Made by a program: the position numbers and the translations under genes
The notes under the pieces: model-generated
Told to the model about the DNA's origin: nothing
The model's database searches: none
What the model saw: only the letters and a program-made list of their open reading frames with translations
Shown: one piece after another, positions 43,236 to 52,216 of the stretch
Layout of the letters: each line of letters starts with the position of its first letter
Position numbering within the stretch: position 1 is the first letter of the stretch
DNA from: Pseudomonas poae
GTDB taxonomy: Bacteria; Pseudomonadota; Gammaproteobacteria; Pseudomonadales; Pseudomonadaceae
Direction of reading: 5' to 3'
DNA: 64,000 bases
NCBI RefSeq assembly: GCF_001439785.1
Contig: NZ_JYLI01000018.1
Coordinates: 1-64,000 of the forward strand

Positions 43236-44504
43236 TCATGCCTGTGCGTCAGCCAATGGTTCGCGTACGCGCAGTACCGCAGTGAGCAGCATGTAGGTCA
43301 GGGAAGCGGCGACTATCCCCACCAGTGGTGCCACCCAGGGCGAGCTGAACGCAAGCACTGTACCGACGACATAGGCCGTCAATCCCGGCCAGTTGAAGGC
43401 GGGCAGGCGTGCAACGGCCAGGCGCGGGTAACGTCCACGATAGCGGTAGAAGAAATCCGCCATGATCACGCCGCCTATTGGGGGGATCACGGTGCCCAGC
43501 AGAATCAGGTACGGGACCAGCATGTCATACATGCCCAGCAAGGCCAGCAGGGTGCCGATCACTGCGCCCGTCAGGGTCACGGTCTTGCGGCGGCGAGTGC
43601 GTAACAGGTTGCAACCGGCCACGGCGAAGTTGTAAATGGTGTTGTCCTGAGTGCTCCAGATGTTGAGCAGCAACATGGCCATCGCTGCCATGGCAAAGCC
43701 TTGCAGCAGCAACACTTCCACCACGTCAGGTTGTTGATAGACGATGGCGCCGTAAGCGCCGATCAATACCATCAAGCCATTGCCGACAAAAAATCCGATC
43801 AGGCTGGCCAGCACCGCGACTCTGGCCGAGCGGGAAAATCGCGTCCAGTTGGTGGCCTGGGTCGCCCCGCTGACAAAGGTACCAAACACCAGGGTGATCG
43901 CCGTGGACAGGTTCAACTCACCCGTCGGCACCACCGCCAGCAGGCCATCGAGCCCGCCGACTTTTTCTGTTGCCACCCACATCGACAGGCACAACAGAAT
44001 GCCCATCGCCGGCACCGCGATATACGACAGGATCTCAAGGCCGCGATACCCCACGTATGCCGTCGCGCAGAACATCAGTCCAAACAGCACCATCAAACCC
44101 AGCACGCTGCCCTGGCTCAATGCGAAATATTTGCCCAGTACCACGGCTGCCGTGGCGGTACCCCAGGCATACCAGCCGATCTGGGTAAAACCAAGGATCA
44201 GGTCGCTGAGCTTGCTGCCCATCTCGCCGAAGCAGAAGCGGCCCATCAGCACCGAGTTCAAGCCGCTCTTGAACGCGATGTAACCCAGGCCCGCGGCGTA
44301 GATGCCCAACAGCAGGTTACCCAGCGCCACGACACCGAGCATATCGACGAAGCTGAACGCCACACCCAGCTTGCCGCCGGCAAACATGGTCGCCGTAAAA
44401 AAAGTGAACCCCAGCAGCACCATTGCGGTGGACGCCAGGCCTTTGCGCGCATGCAGAGGGACTTCGCTGAGAGGGTAATCGTTGCCCGGTTCGTGCTGCG
44501 TCAT
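43236..44504 (-). CDS. codB: Cytosine permease
   Basis: A 422-residue NCS1 family transporter with about 12 membrane helices. Start MTQHEPGNDYPLSEVPLHARKG at 44504, with GGGAG upstream. Helix 1 region: STAMVLLGFTFFTATMFAGGKLG; later FGTFVSGATQATNWTRFSRSA is the conserved nucleobase-binding region. It imports cytosine for CodA. The codBA order equals E. coli. No dedicated regulator adjoins it. Confidence 0.93.
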   Translation of the reverse strand: MTQHEPGNDYPLSEVPLHARKGLASTAMVLLGFTFFTATMFAGGKLGVAFSFVDMLGVVALGNLLLGIYAAGLGYIAFKSGLNSVLMGRFCFGEMGSKLSDLILGFTQIGWYAWGTATAAVVLGKYFALSQGSVLGLMVLFGLMFCATAYVGYRGLEILSYIAVPAMGILLCLSMWVATEKVGGLDGLLAVVPTGELNLSTAITLVFGTFVSGATQATNWTRFSRSARVAVLASLIGFFVGNGLMVLIGAYGAIVYQQPDVVEVLLLQGFAMAAMAMLLLNIWSTQDNTIYNFAVAGCNLLRTRRRKTVTLTGAVIGTLLALLGMYDMLVPYLILLGTVIPPIGGVIMADFFYRYRGRYPRLAVARLPAFNWPGLTAYVVGTVLAFSSPWVAPLVGIVAASLTYMLLTAVLRVREPLADAQA

Positions 44505-44668
44505 GTGACTTGCTCCCTGATGGTTGACGCAGGGGTTGTTGCACCGCGCGTGCCAAACCTGCAGGCGGTCAATGATCACTGCACCGCACTTTTAGCCATC
44601 TGAGAGAACCTGTGCTCACCCAGCGCGAAAGCGGTGCAGCGGTGAGACAAATTGGATCGCTCGGCGAG

Positions 44669-45109
44669 TCAGAGTTGTTTGCTCATATACACCCTGCGCA
44701 GACCGTTCTCGACGCAATGATGGGTTTTTACATAGCCTCTGCGAGTGTAGAGCGCGATATTTTCGGTCATGGCTTCATTGGTGTAGAGGATGATGTTCGA
44801 ATAGCCCGAGTCAACAGCTTGCCGCTCGGCAAAGTCCATCAGCTGCCGCCCGAACCCGAGGCCCTGGGCGTTCGGGTCGACGGCGAGGTTATCCAGCAAG
44901 AGCGCATTACTGGCGGCGACGAGGATGATAAAACCCTGAACCCGCCCGGCATTGTCCAGCACATGCACTCCGCCGCAGGCAACCCGTTGGTGATAGTCCT
45001 CCAGCATCGGGCCGGGTTTACGACCGATGCGCTCTATGTACGGCGCGTAGGCAGCCTGGACAATCAGCTCAATGGCAGCGACATCGTGGGCGGTAGCGGT
45101 GCGTATCAT
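44669..45109 (-). CDS. GNAT family N-acetyltransferase
   Basis: A 146-residue acetyltransferase. MIRTATAHDVAAIELIVQAAY opens the GNAT fold, LLLDNLAVDPNAQGLGFGRQLMDFAE carries the acetyl-CoA motif A (Q-G-x-G-x-G/A pattern), and NIILYTNEAMTENIALYTRRGYVKT gives motif B. Substrate unknown. It stands alone between codB and the queD terminator. Confidence 0.87.
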   Translation of the reverse strand: MIRTATAHDVAAIELIVQAAYAPYIERIGRKPGPMLEDYHQRVACGGVHVLDNAGRVQGFIILVAASNALLLDNLAVDPNAQGLGFGRQLMDFAERQAVDSGYSNIILYTNEAMTENIALYTRRGYVKTHHCVENGLRRVYMSKQL

Positions 45110-45152
45110 TGTTGCGGGCTCCGTCGAAAAATGAGTCGCATGTGGTCGTGCA

Positions 45153-45176
45153 CAAAAAAGCCACCCGCAGGTGGCT
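45153..45176 (-). terminator. Intrinsic terminator after queD
   Basis: Hairpin AGCCACC-CGCA-GGTGGCT followed on the minus strand by TTTTTTG, 18 bases after the queD stop. On the plus strand it is followed by TTGCTTTC, so it may stop transcription there too. Confidence 0.85.
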
Positions 45177-45193
45177 TTGCTTTCATCAACCGC

Positions 45194-45550
45194 TCACTCG
45201 CCGCGATAGATGCAACCGCTGGTGCAAGTCTCATGGATGCGGATCGCGCTGAGTTCCGGCAGCAGGGGTTTGAGTTCGGTCCAGATCCACTTGGCCAGCA
45301 CTTCGCTGGTGGGGTTTTCCAGACCGGGAATATCGTTGAGGTAGTTGTGGTCGAGGCGTTCGTAGAGCGGCTTGAAAATCGCCTTGATCTCCGAGAAGTC
45401 GCGAATCCAGCCGGTATGGGGATCCAGGTCGCCGCTCAGATGGATCGCCACCTTGAACGAATGCCCATGCAGGCGCCCGCATTTGTGGCCTTCGGGGACA
45501 TGGGGCAGGCGGTGGGCGGATTCGAACGTAAACTCTTTGAAGATTTCCAC
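45194..45550 (-). CDS. queD: 6-carboxy-tetrahydropterin synthase (QueD)
   Basis: A 118-residue enzyme of queuosine synthesis. The start is the GTG at 45550 (EIFKEFTFESAHRLPH), where the conserved N-terminus begins; the 20-residue ATG extension is not conserved. Zinc ligands His13, His28 and His30 are in SAHRLPH and LHGHSF, and catalytic Cys24 in GHKCGRLHGH. The C-terminal HETCTSGCIYRGE is diagnostic. Other que genes are not in the window. Confidence 0.93.
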   Translation of the reverse strand: MEIFKEFTFESAHRLPHVPEGHKCGRLHGHSFKVAIHLSGDLDPHTGWIRDFSEIKAIFKPLYERLDHNYLNDIPGLENPTSEVLAKWIWTELKPLLPELSAIRIHETCTSGCIYRGE

Positions 45551-45640
45551 GGTATTTTCAGCTCGGTCAGGTATCTGGCAGGCGGCGAGTTTAACAGCTT
45601 GACCCCGCACTGCGCATACCGTCCCTCGTGCAGTAGCGCA

Positions 45641-46720
45641 TTAGAGAGCCAACAGCCGCTCGCCCAACCTGCCGTTATCCGCCAATTCCAGAAACTCATC
45701 CCCCAGCCGCCGGCTCTCACTCATCGCGGTTTGCCAGTATTTGTGGCGGCTCGCGTCATCCCCCAGGAAGCGCTTGAAGTCGCTGCGGTCCGGTAGCTTG
45801 CCGTGGGGCAGGCGAGCGAGATAGTCCTTTGAGGGGGCCAGCAGCAACACATCCTGCAAACCTTGTTGACTGCTGCGGCGCCATGGCAGGCCCTTGTCGA
45901 ACCAGCCGGGAATGACCCGGTCGGTGAAGTGCGGGTACAGCACGATGTCATCGCCGTGGTAGGGCAGGTCGAGGTGGTAATCCAGCAGGCCGCCGTCACG
46001 GTAGGTGCCTGCACCGGCGCCGGGCAGGTCGCGCACACCTTGCATTACCATGGGGATCGAGCCAGAGGCGAGCAGGGCCTGGCGCAGGTTGCCCACGCCC
46101 AGCTCAATGAAGCGCGACGGGAAATCCTTCAAGGCATGCACCGGCGGCGCCTGGCGCGGGTCGTGAATGATCAGCCGCTCGAAATGCCGTGACAGCCGTG
46201 CGCGAGCGCGCAGGTTGTCGGCAATCACCGACGACAGGCCCAGACCCAGCCGTCCGCGGTGGTCATCGGCGAGCAGGCCGTGGCTCTTGACCACCATGAT
46301 GTTCAGCCGATAGTCGGGGTTGTCCAGCACCCGTGCATCGCGGCCGGCCAGCAGGTCGTCGAGCATGCGCTGGCAACTGCGGGTGACCTCGGCCATGGTC
46401 ACGCCTTTGGCAAAGCGTTGTTCGTTATACAGGCGGCCGAGGTCGAGCAGGCCTTGCACCGGGTCGGGCAAGCAGGCACTGGCAAACCGCCAGGAACCGA
46501 TGGACGCGCCGATCAGTGCACGCTCACGGGGTGCACGGCGCAGCCAGTCGCCGAACAGCGCCAGGTCCAGACCCTGGATGCCCAGGGCCTTGGGGCCGCC
46601 AGCCGCGCCCGGCAGAATGCCGACCTCGGCAGGCGCGAGGCCTTGCTCACGAATACGGGTGAACGCACGTTTGCCGGCCTTGAGGGTCAGGGCGCAAAAC
46701 TTGACATGAATAGCGGCCAT
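45641..46720 (-). CDS. Patatin-like phospholipase
   Basis: A 359-residue patatin family protein. The nucleophile Ser73 is in GASIGSWR (G-x-S-x-G) and the Asp of the dyad in YRDGGLLDYH. A glycine-rich oxyanion stretch GILPGAAGGPKALG precedes it. No signal peptide or barrel, so probably cytosolic or exported by another route. Members hydrolyse phospholipid acyl chains. Adjacent genes do not help. Confidence 0.85.
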   Translation of the reverse strand: MAAIHVKFCALTLKAGKRAFTRIREQGLAPAEVGILPGAAGGPKALGIQGLDLALFGDWLRRAPRERALIGASIGSWRFASACLPDPVQGLLDLGRLYNEQRFAKGVTMAEVTRSCQRMLDDLLAGRDARVLDNPDYRLNIMVVKSHGLLADDHRGRLGLGLSSVIADNLRARARLSRHFERLIIHDPRQAPPVHALKDFPSRFIELGVGNLRQALLASGSIPMVMQGVRDLPGAGAGTYRDGGLLDYHLDLPYHGDDIVLYPHFTDRVIPGWFDKGLPWRRSSQQGLQDVLLLAPSKDYLARLPHGKLPDRSDFKRFLGDDASRHKYWQTAMSESRRLGDEFLELADNGRLGERLLAL

Positions 46721-46821
46721 ACACGTCTCAAACTGAAGGAGCGGGTTCGCTCGAGAAAAAGGTCAACGATAACGCGTGTATGAGGAATAAACAGAGTATC
46801 AACAGGAGTTTTCTTATTGAA

Positions 46822-46840
46822 AATTGCCATGGTGGCAATT
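46822..46840. promoter_or_regulatory. Inverted repeat upstream of the PepSY/two-component operon
   Basis: AATTGCC-ATGGT-GGCAATT, a perfect 7-bp arm repeat with a 5-base spacer, 69 bases before the first PepSY start. The position suits an operator or a regulator binding site, perhaps autoregulation by the response regulator encoded downstream. Confidence 0.45.
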
Positions 46841-46909
46841 CAGTTTGAGTTAAGTTGCGGCGCGTACCTTCGCAGATGTAGGAAAAACATCCTGAAACGG
46901 AGACTCATC

Positions 46910-47212
46910 ATGAAGCGCCTCACAGCGCTGGTCGCCGCCGGTATCATCGCTGCGTTTGCGGTGCAGGCGTGGGCAGTGAACCCCGACAAACCACCGAATG
47001 TGCCCGGCGCTGTTACCATTGTCGCCTTCGATCAGCTCGAGGCCACGGCGCTGGCTTTGCATCCGGGTTCGACCCTGCTGGACACCGACCTGGACGAGCA
47101 CTACGGCAGGTACATCTATGAGGTCGAGCTCGAGGATGCCCATGGCGTCGAGTGGGACGTTGAACTGGACGCGCTCTCCGGGCATGTTCTCAAGAATCAT
47201 CAGGATACGTAA
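46910..47212 (+). CDS. Periplasmic PepSY-domain protein 1
   Basis: A 100-residue exported protein, MKRLTALVAAGIIAAFAVQAWA being its signal peptide. The remainder is one PepSY unit (AFDQLEATALALHPGSTLLDTDLDEHYGRYIYEVELEDAHGVEWDVELDALSG pattern). PepSY proteins are often periplasmic modulators. First gene of a four-gene operon with TAATG overlap to the next. Start selected over an upstream ATG because the signal peptide and CGGAG follow it. Confidence 0.83.
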   Translation: MKRLTALVAAGIIAAFAVQAWAVNPDKPPNVPGAVTIVAFDQLEATALALHPGSTLLDTDLDEHYGRYIYEVELEDAHGVEWDVELDALSGHVLKNHQDT

Positions 47213-47523
47213 TGACGGTATATCGACGCGTCGCGAGTCTGGCAGTGCTGGTGTTCCTGGCCTTCTGCTCAAGCCTGGCCGCCCGCGACCTCAACCAGGA
47301 CGAAGCCTTGGCGCTGCGCCAGCAGGGAGTGATCCTGCCGCTGGAGCAACTGCTGCAGCAGGCCATGGCGCGGCATCCCGGGTCCAGGCTGCTTGAAGCG
47401 GAGCTTGAGAAAAAGCACGGCGAGTACGCTTATGAAGTCGAACTGGTGACGACAGAAGGCGTGGTGCGCGAAATCAAACTCGACGCCACCACCGGTGTGC
47501 TGATCAAGGATAAGGAAGACTGA
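47212..47523 (+). CDS. Periplasmic PepSY-domain protein 2
   Basis: A 103-residue exported protein: N-terminal signal ASLAVLVFLAFCSSLAARD; then one PepSY unit ending EIKLDATTGVLIKDKED. Shares fold and length with the preceding gene, apparently an old duplication. Start overlaps the previous stop and its own stop overlaps the response regulator start (TGATG), so expression is coupled. The pair probably works in the periplasm next to the sensor kinase. Confidence 0.83.
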   Translation: MTVYRRVASLAVLVFLAFCSSLAARDLNQDEALALRQQGVILPLEQLLQQAMARHPGSRLLEAELEKKHGEYAYEVELVTTEGVVREIKLDATTGVLIKDKED

Positions 47524-48191
47524 TGCGCCTGCTATTGGTGGAAGACAACGTACCGCTGGCCGATGAGCTGCTCGCCGGCCTGCAGCGTCAGGGTTACGCG
47601 GTCGATTGGCTGGCCGATGGGCGCGACGCCGTGTATCAAGGCCGCAGCGAACCTTACGACCTGATCATCCTCGACCTTGGCCTGCCGGGCCTGCCCGGGC
47701 TCGACGTATTGGCGCAATGGCGCGCAGCGACGCTGGCCATCCCGGTGCTGATTCTCACCGCCCGCGACTCCTGGGCCGAACGCATCGAAGGGCTCAAGGC
47801 CGGCGCCGACGATTACCTGAGCAAACCCTTTCACCCCGAAGAACTGCACCTGCGCATTCAGGCGCTGTTGCGCCGCTCCCATGGGCACGCGAACCAGCCG
47901 ACCCTGCAAGCGGCCGGTCTGCACCTGGATGAAGGGCGCCAGTGCGTGCTGCGCGACGGCGAGGAAATCCAGCTGACCGCTGCGGAATTTCGTCTGCTGC
48001 GCTATTTCATGCTGCACCCGGAGCAGATCCTGTCGAAAAGCCATCTGGCCGAGCATCTGTACGACGGTGAGACGGAGCGCGACTCCAACGTGCTGGAAGT
48101 GCATGTCAATCATCTGCGACGCAAACTGGGACGCAGCGTGATCGAAACCCGGCGCGGCCAGGGTTACCGGTTTGGCGCCAGCCCTGCATGA
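47523..48191 (+). CDS. OmpR-family response regulator
   Basis: A 222-residue regulator. Receiver domain: acidic pocket with phospho-acceptor Asp51 (DLIILDLGLPG), Thr79 in ILTARD, and Lys101 in LSKPF. The winged-helix output domain closes with SNVLEVHVNHLRRKLGRSVIETRRGQGYRF. The operon with two PepSY genes is reminiscent of P. aeruginosa BqsRS (CarRS)-like loci, which is a comparison by layout, not proof. Coupled to the kinase by a 4-base overlap. Confidence 0.93.
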   Translation: MRLLLVEDNVPLADELLAGLQRQGYAVDWLADGRDAVYQGRSEPYDLIILDLGLPGLPGLDVLAQWRAATLAIPVLILTARDSWAERIEGLKAGADDYLSKPFHPEELHLRIQALLRRSHGHANQPTLQAAGLHLDEGRQCVLRDGEEIQLTAAEFRLLRYFMLHPEQILSKSHLAEHLYDGETERDSNVLEVHVNHLRRKLGRSVIETRRGQGYRFGASPA

Positions 48192-49507
48192 GGTCGATCC
48201 AGCGGCGCCTGAGCCTGGGGTTGATCAGCGTGATGGTGATCGTCGGCGTGGTGCTGGCGCAAACCAGCCTGTGGTTGTTCGAGGCCGGATTGCAGCGCTA
48301 CCTGGAAGCCGGTCTGCGCAACGACAGCGAGAACCTGCTAGTGGCGCTGGTACGCGGGCCGGGCGGTGTGCAACTCGATGAACAGCGCTTGTCGCCGGCC
48401 TACCAGCGGCCGTTTTCGGGGCATTATTTCCGTATCGATTTTGCCGACACCCACTGGCGCTCCCGGTCACTGTGGGATCAGGAACTGCCCAGGCTGCCCG
48501 AAGCCGGTCTCAAGGGCAACTTGCAACTGGGTCCGGAAGGTCAGCAACTGCTGGTGTTGCGTTCGGATTACAAACGTTTTGGCCAGTCGATTTCCATCAG
48601 CGTGGCCCAGGATTACACGCCGGTACGCGAAAGCTTTCGCCTGATGCGTCAGATTGGTCTTGTAATGGGGCTGGCAGCCTTGTTGCTGGTGCTGGTGCTG
48701 CAGCGAGTCACGGTGCGTCGCGCCTTGCGGCCGCTGGAAACCGCACGCAACCAGATCGCCCAGTTGCAACAGGGCCAGCGCTCGCAACTGGACACCCAGG
48801 TGCCGCTGGAGCTGGAGCCGCTGGTGGCGCAGATCAACCACCTGCTGGCCCACACTGAAGACAGCCTCAAGCGCTCACGCAATGCCCTGGGCAACCTTGG
48901 CCACGCGTTGAAAACACCGTTGGCCGTGATGCTGAGTGCGGCGTCGAGCGAGGCGCTCAAGGAGCACCCGCAGTTAAGCAGGCTGCTGCGCGACCAGCTC
49001 GAACAGGTGCAACAACGCCTCAACCGTGAACTCAATCGCGCTCGGTTGGCCGGCGAGACCCTGCCGGGGGCGTTGTTTGACTGTGAACAAGAGCTGCCGG
49101 GCCTGCTCGCCACCTTGAACATGATCCACGGCGAACACCTGGACCTGAGTTATCACGTCGCCCCCGGCCTGCAACTGCCGTGGGACCGCGAAGATTTGCT
49201 GGAGCTGCTCGGCAACCTGCTGGACAACGCCTGCAAGTGGGCGGATGCCGACGTACGGCTGACGATCAGCGAGACTGAAAAGACGTACCTGCTGGCAGTG
49301 GAAGATGACGGTCCAGGCATTCCCGAGGACCAGCGCCAGCAAGTGCTGAGTCGTGGCACTCGCCTGGACGAACAGATTGACGGCCACGGCCTGGGGTTGG
49401 GCATCGTGCGTGACATCGCCGAGGTGTGGGGCGGGATGCTGCAGTTGCAGGAATCCGAATTGGGTGGCCTGAAGGTATTGATCGAGCTGCCCAAACGCCA
49501 TGCCTGA
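48188..49507 (+). CDS. Sensor histidine kinase
   Basis: A 439-residue inner-membrane kinase. Two membrane segments (residues about 11-30 and 158-175) flank a periplasmic sensor of about 125 residues. A HAMP-like linker follows, then the H-box NLGHALKTPLAVML with phospho-acceptor His239, N-box LLGNLLDNACKWA, and G1 (VEDDGPGIPED) and G2 (GHGLGLGIVRDIA) boxes. Partner of the upstream response regulator. Signal unknown; the PepSY proteins may mediate it. Confidence 0.92.
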   Translation: MRSIQRRLSLGLISVMVIVGVVLAQTSLWLFEAGLQRYLEAGLRNDSENLLVALVRGPGGVQLDEQRLSPAYQRPFSGHYFRIDFADTHWRSRSLWDQELPRLPEAGLKGNLQLGPEGQQLLVLRSDYKRFGQSISISVAQDYTPVRESFRLMRQIGLVMGLAALLLVLVLQRVTVRRALRPLETARNQIAQLQQGQRSQLDTQVPLELEPLVAQINHLLAHTEDSLKRSRNALGNLGHALKTPLAVMLSAASSEALKEHPQLSRLLRDQLEQVQQRLNRELNRARLAGETLPGALFDCEQELPGLLATLNMIHGEHLDLSYHVAPGLQLPWDREDLLELLGNLLDNACKWADADVRLTISETEKTYLLAVEDDGPGIPEDQRQQVLSRGTRLDEQIDGHGLGLGIVRDIAEVWGGMLQLQESELGGLKVLIELPKRHA

Positions 49508-49829
49508 GCGTCGAAAACCAATATGTGGGTGAGGGAACAAGCTTTCACCCCGAAGTATTGACTGCGTACGCGTTATTTCAGGCGACCTCATCCCTGTCGC
49601 GAGCGGGCTTGTTGTGGCGAGCGGGCTTGCCCCGCGTTGGGGTGCGAAGCGCCCCCAATCCAGCAAAACGCGGTGTACCTGATACGGCTCAGCGCCTGGT
49701 TTTGGGGCTGCTGCGCAGCCCAACGCAGGACAAGCCTGCTCGCCACAGGGAATCTGCGCTTAACTGAACGGCATTGGGGCAAGCGGGCTTGCCACGGAGG
49801 CTGCTGGTGCAGCCGCCACTTCCCGAGGC
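49508..49829. repeat. REP-rich gap with a long inverted repeat
   Basis: About 320 bases without a gene, mostly repeat. TGTGGCGAGCGGGCTTGC near 49613 is inverted at 49731-49747 (AAGCCTGCTCGCCACA), with a further internal palindrome region (GGGGTGCGAAGCGCCCCC and GGGGCTGCTGCGCAGCCC). A single extra element (GCAAGCGGGCTTGCCACGG) ends near 49797. It lies between the 3' ends of the kinase and chemoreceptor genes. Confidence 0.78.
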
Positions 49830-51977
49830 TTACACCCTGAACTGGTCCATCAACCCCTGCTGCTGATTAGCCAGGCTGTTCAACGCCTGGCTCACTCGGG
49901 CCGACTCATTGGCCTGCTCCGACAAGGATTCGGTCACATCCCGGATCGTTGCCACGTTGCTGTTGATCTCCTCGGCCACCGCGCTTTGTTCTTCTGCGGC
50001 GCTGGCGATCTGCAGGTTCATGTCGCTGATCACCGTGACCGCCTCGCCAATCTGACGCAACGCGGTCACTGCCTGGCCGACCTGTTCGACGCTGCCTTGG
50101 GCCTGGCGATAGCTGCTGCCCATGGCGCCCACCACGGTTTCAGTGCCGTCTTGCAACTGTTCGATCACCTGGCGGGTTTCTTCCACCGACTCCTGAGTGC
50201 GTCGCGCCAGGTTGCGCACTTCATCGGCCACCACTGCAAAGCCGCGACCGGCCTCACCGGCGCGGGCGGCCTCGATGGCTGCGTTCAGCGCCAGCAGGTT
50301 GGTCTGCTCGGCAATGGCGCGAATCACTTCCAGCACTGAACCGATTTTTTCGCTATTGACGGCCAAGCCTTCGACCTGAGTCATGGTGGCGCTCATGCCG
50401 GCGGCAAGCTCACCGATATTGCGCGTGGTGCGGTCGATCACCGTCAAGCCATCGCGGGTCGCCTGGTCGGCATCGCGTGCAGCTTGCGCAGCTTGGGCGG
50501 CGCTGCTGGCCACGTCCTGCGCGGTGGCGCTCATCTCATGGGAGGCGGTGGCCACCTGGTCGACCTGGCGATACTGCTGCTCCATACCGGCGCTGGTCTG
50601 GGTGGCAATCGCGGCGGATTGATCAGCGGTGCCGCGAGCGTCCTGCACCGAGCGTTTGACCTCGGCAATAATCGGTTGCAGCTTGTCGAGGAAACGATTG
50701 AACCAGCCGGCCAGTTGCCCCAGCTCATCGTGTTTGGCGTAGGCGAGGCGGCGGGTCAGGTCGCCTTCGCCGCTGGCGATATCCTCCAGCATGCGTGCCA
50801 CGCCGAGGATCGGCCGCGTCACGCTGCGAGCCATCAGCCACACCAGCATCAAGCCGAGTATGGCGGCCAGCAGGCCCAGGCTCAGCTCCAGCCAGGTGCC
50901 GCGGGCGTTGTCGGCATCCAACTGTGCCTTCAGCGCTTCGGCCGGGCCCATCAGGATTTTTTCCGGCACATCCAGCAACACGCCCCAGGGTTTGCCGTCT
51001 GGAATGGGGGTGAACGGCGCGAGCACTTTCAGTTGATGGTCGGCGCGCAGGCTCTGCACCCGGGTGCTACCGGCGAGTGCGCTGATCAGTTGCGCGCCGC
51101 TGGTACGGTCGACCTGGTCCAGACGCTGGCTGAGTTTGCTCGCATCCGCGCTGTAGCCGGCGAGCAAACCGGTGGCGCTGAGGATGCTGACCTGGGTCTG
51201 GCCGTCATACAGCTTCTGGCTGGCCTGCTGGCTCACCGCCTGCAGGCTGTTGAGGTTGATGTCCACCGACAGTGAAGCGACGACCTTGCCATCGACCAGC
51301 AGCGGGAACACGATGCTGGTCATCAGCACATTCTGCCCGTCGATCACATAAAAATACGGCTCGATCACGCAAGGTTTAAGGGTGGCGCGTGGGCATGTGA
51401 ACCAGGCGTTGGCGTTCTCCCCGCTGGGACCGACGGAAGCGTCGGCCATGTCGCTTTCAGGTAGCGCCATCGAGGTGATCTTGCCCTGCGTCGGTTGCGA
51501 CCAGTACAGCGCGAAACGTCCCTTTTCATTGCTGCCCAGTTCGGCCTGGTTGGCGAACAGCTCATCCTTGCCATCCAGTGCATTGCTCTCGAACACCAGG
51601 GACAGGCCGAGCAGATCGGGGTTGGCCTGCAATGCGGCCTTGACCTGGCGGGTCAGGTCTTCGCGGGTATCAAATGCGTCGAGAAAACGTTTTTCGGCCT
51701 GCTCGCGCAGGAACAACACCTGACGCGCGAAACCGTGGCCGTACTGATAGGCGTCCATGAACTGCCGACGAATGCTCAGTGCCTGCCCTTCACCCTGTGC
51801 CTCGATGCGAGCCTGGGCCGCCTCGTCGAGCATTTGCATGCTGGCAGCCTTGACCTGTGCCGAACTGTGTTCCATGCGATACAGCGACAGGCCCACGAGC
51901 AGGGTGACGATGCCCAGCAGGCACAAGCCGGCGAGCAGGGTGATTTTCCATTGAATGGACAACTGTCTAAGGGACAT
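49830..51977 (-). CDS. Methyl-accepting chemotaxis protein
   Basis: A 715-residue chemoreceptor. Start ATG at 51977; a TTG one codon earlier is possible. First membrane segment at about residues 11-33 (ITLLAGLCLLGIVTLLVG), a periplasmic sensor of about 330 residues with a dCache-like layout (YFYVIDGQNVLMTSIVFPLLVDGKVVASLSVDI), second membrane segment near 375-395, HAMP, and the signalling tip IEQTNLLALNAAIEAARAGEAGRGFAVVADEVR-type hairpin. No C-terminal pentapeptide tether. Ligand unknown. Confidence 0.93.
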   Translation of the reverse strand: MSLRQLSIQWKITLLAGLCLLGIVTLLVGLSLYRMEHSSAQVKAASMQMLDEAAQARIEAQGEGQALSIRRQFMDAYQYGHGFARQVLFLREQAEKRFLDAFDTREDLTRQVKAALQANPDLLGLSLVFESNALDGKDELFANQAELGSNEKGRFALYWSQPTQGKITSMALPESDMADASVGPSGENANAWFTCPRATLKPCVIEPYFYVIDGQNVLMTSIVFPLLVDGKVVASLSVDINLNSLQAVSQQASQKLYDGQTQVSILSATGLLAGYSADASKLSQRLDQVDRTSGAQLISALAGSTRVQSLRADHQLKVLAPFTPIPDGKPWGVLLDVPEKILMGPAEALKAQLDADNARGTWLELSLGLLAAILGLMLVWLMARSVTRPILGVARMLEDIASGEGDLTRRLAYAKHDELGQLAGWFNRFLDKLQPIIAEVKRSVQDARGTADQSAAIATQTSAGMEQQYRQVDQVATASHEMSATAQDVASSAAQAAQAARDADQATRDGLTVIDRTTRNIGELAAGMSATMTQVEGLAVNSEKIGSVLEVIRAIAEQTNLLALNAAIEAARAGEAGRGFAVVADEVRNLARRTQESVEETRQVIEQLQDGTETVVGAMGSSYRQAQGSVEQVGQAVTALRQIGEAVTVISDMNLQIASAAEEQSAVAEEINSNVATIRDVTESLSEQANESARVSQALNSLANQQQGLMDQFRV

Positions 51978-52216
51978 CAAAAAGCATCCTTAACCGGAAG
52001 GCACAGAGAACTACTGTGTCGGCTGCGGTAAGCGCTTCTTTATTCAAACGATCAATCAAAACCTGAAAACGGCGCCGTTTTTTGACATGCGGCTCCGCCT
52101 GCTGCAAAGTGCGCGGCCTCTAACAAGACCTCCTTGACGCCTGTTCGCCGGCCGCCCTATTCATTGGCTGCGCGCGCGGGCATGCCTGTCTTTTTATGTT
52201 TCTGCCTGAGGTAACC

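Noticed and set aside
44600..44640. CTGAGA-like element near codB resembling a TPP riboswitch core
   Set aside because: Wrong strand for codB, and the other conserved blocks of the riboswitch are missing.
49597..49800. Repeat array that could look like CRISPR
   Set aside because: Elements are inverted REP pairs with unequal gaps, not regular direct repeats with spacers.
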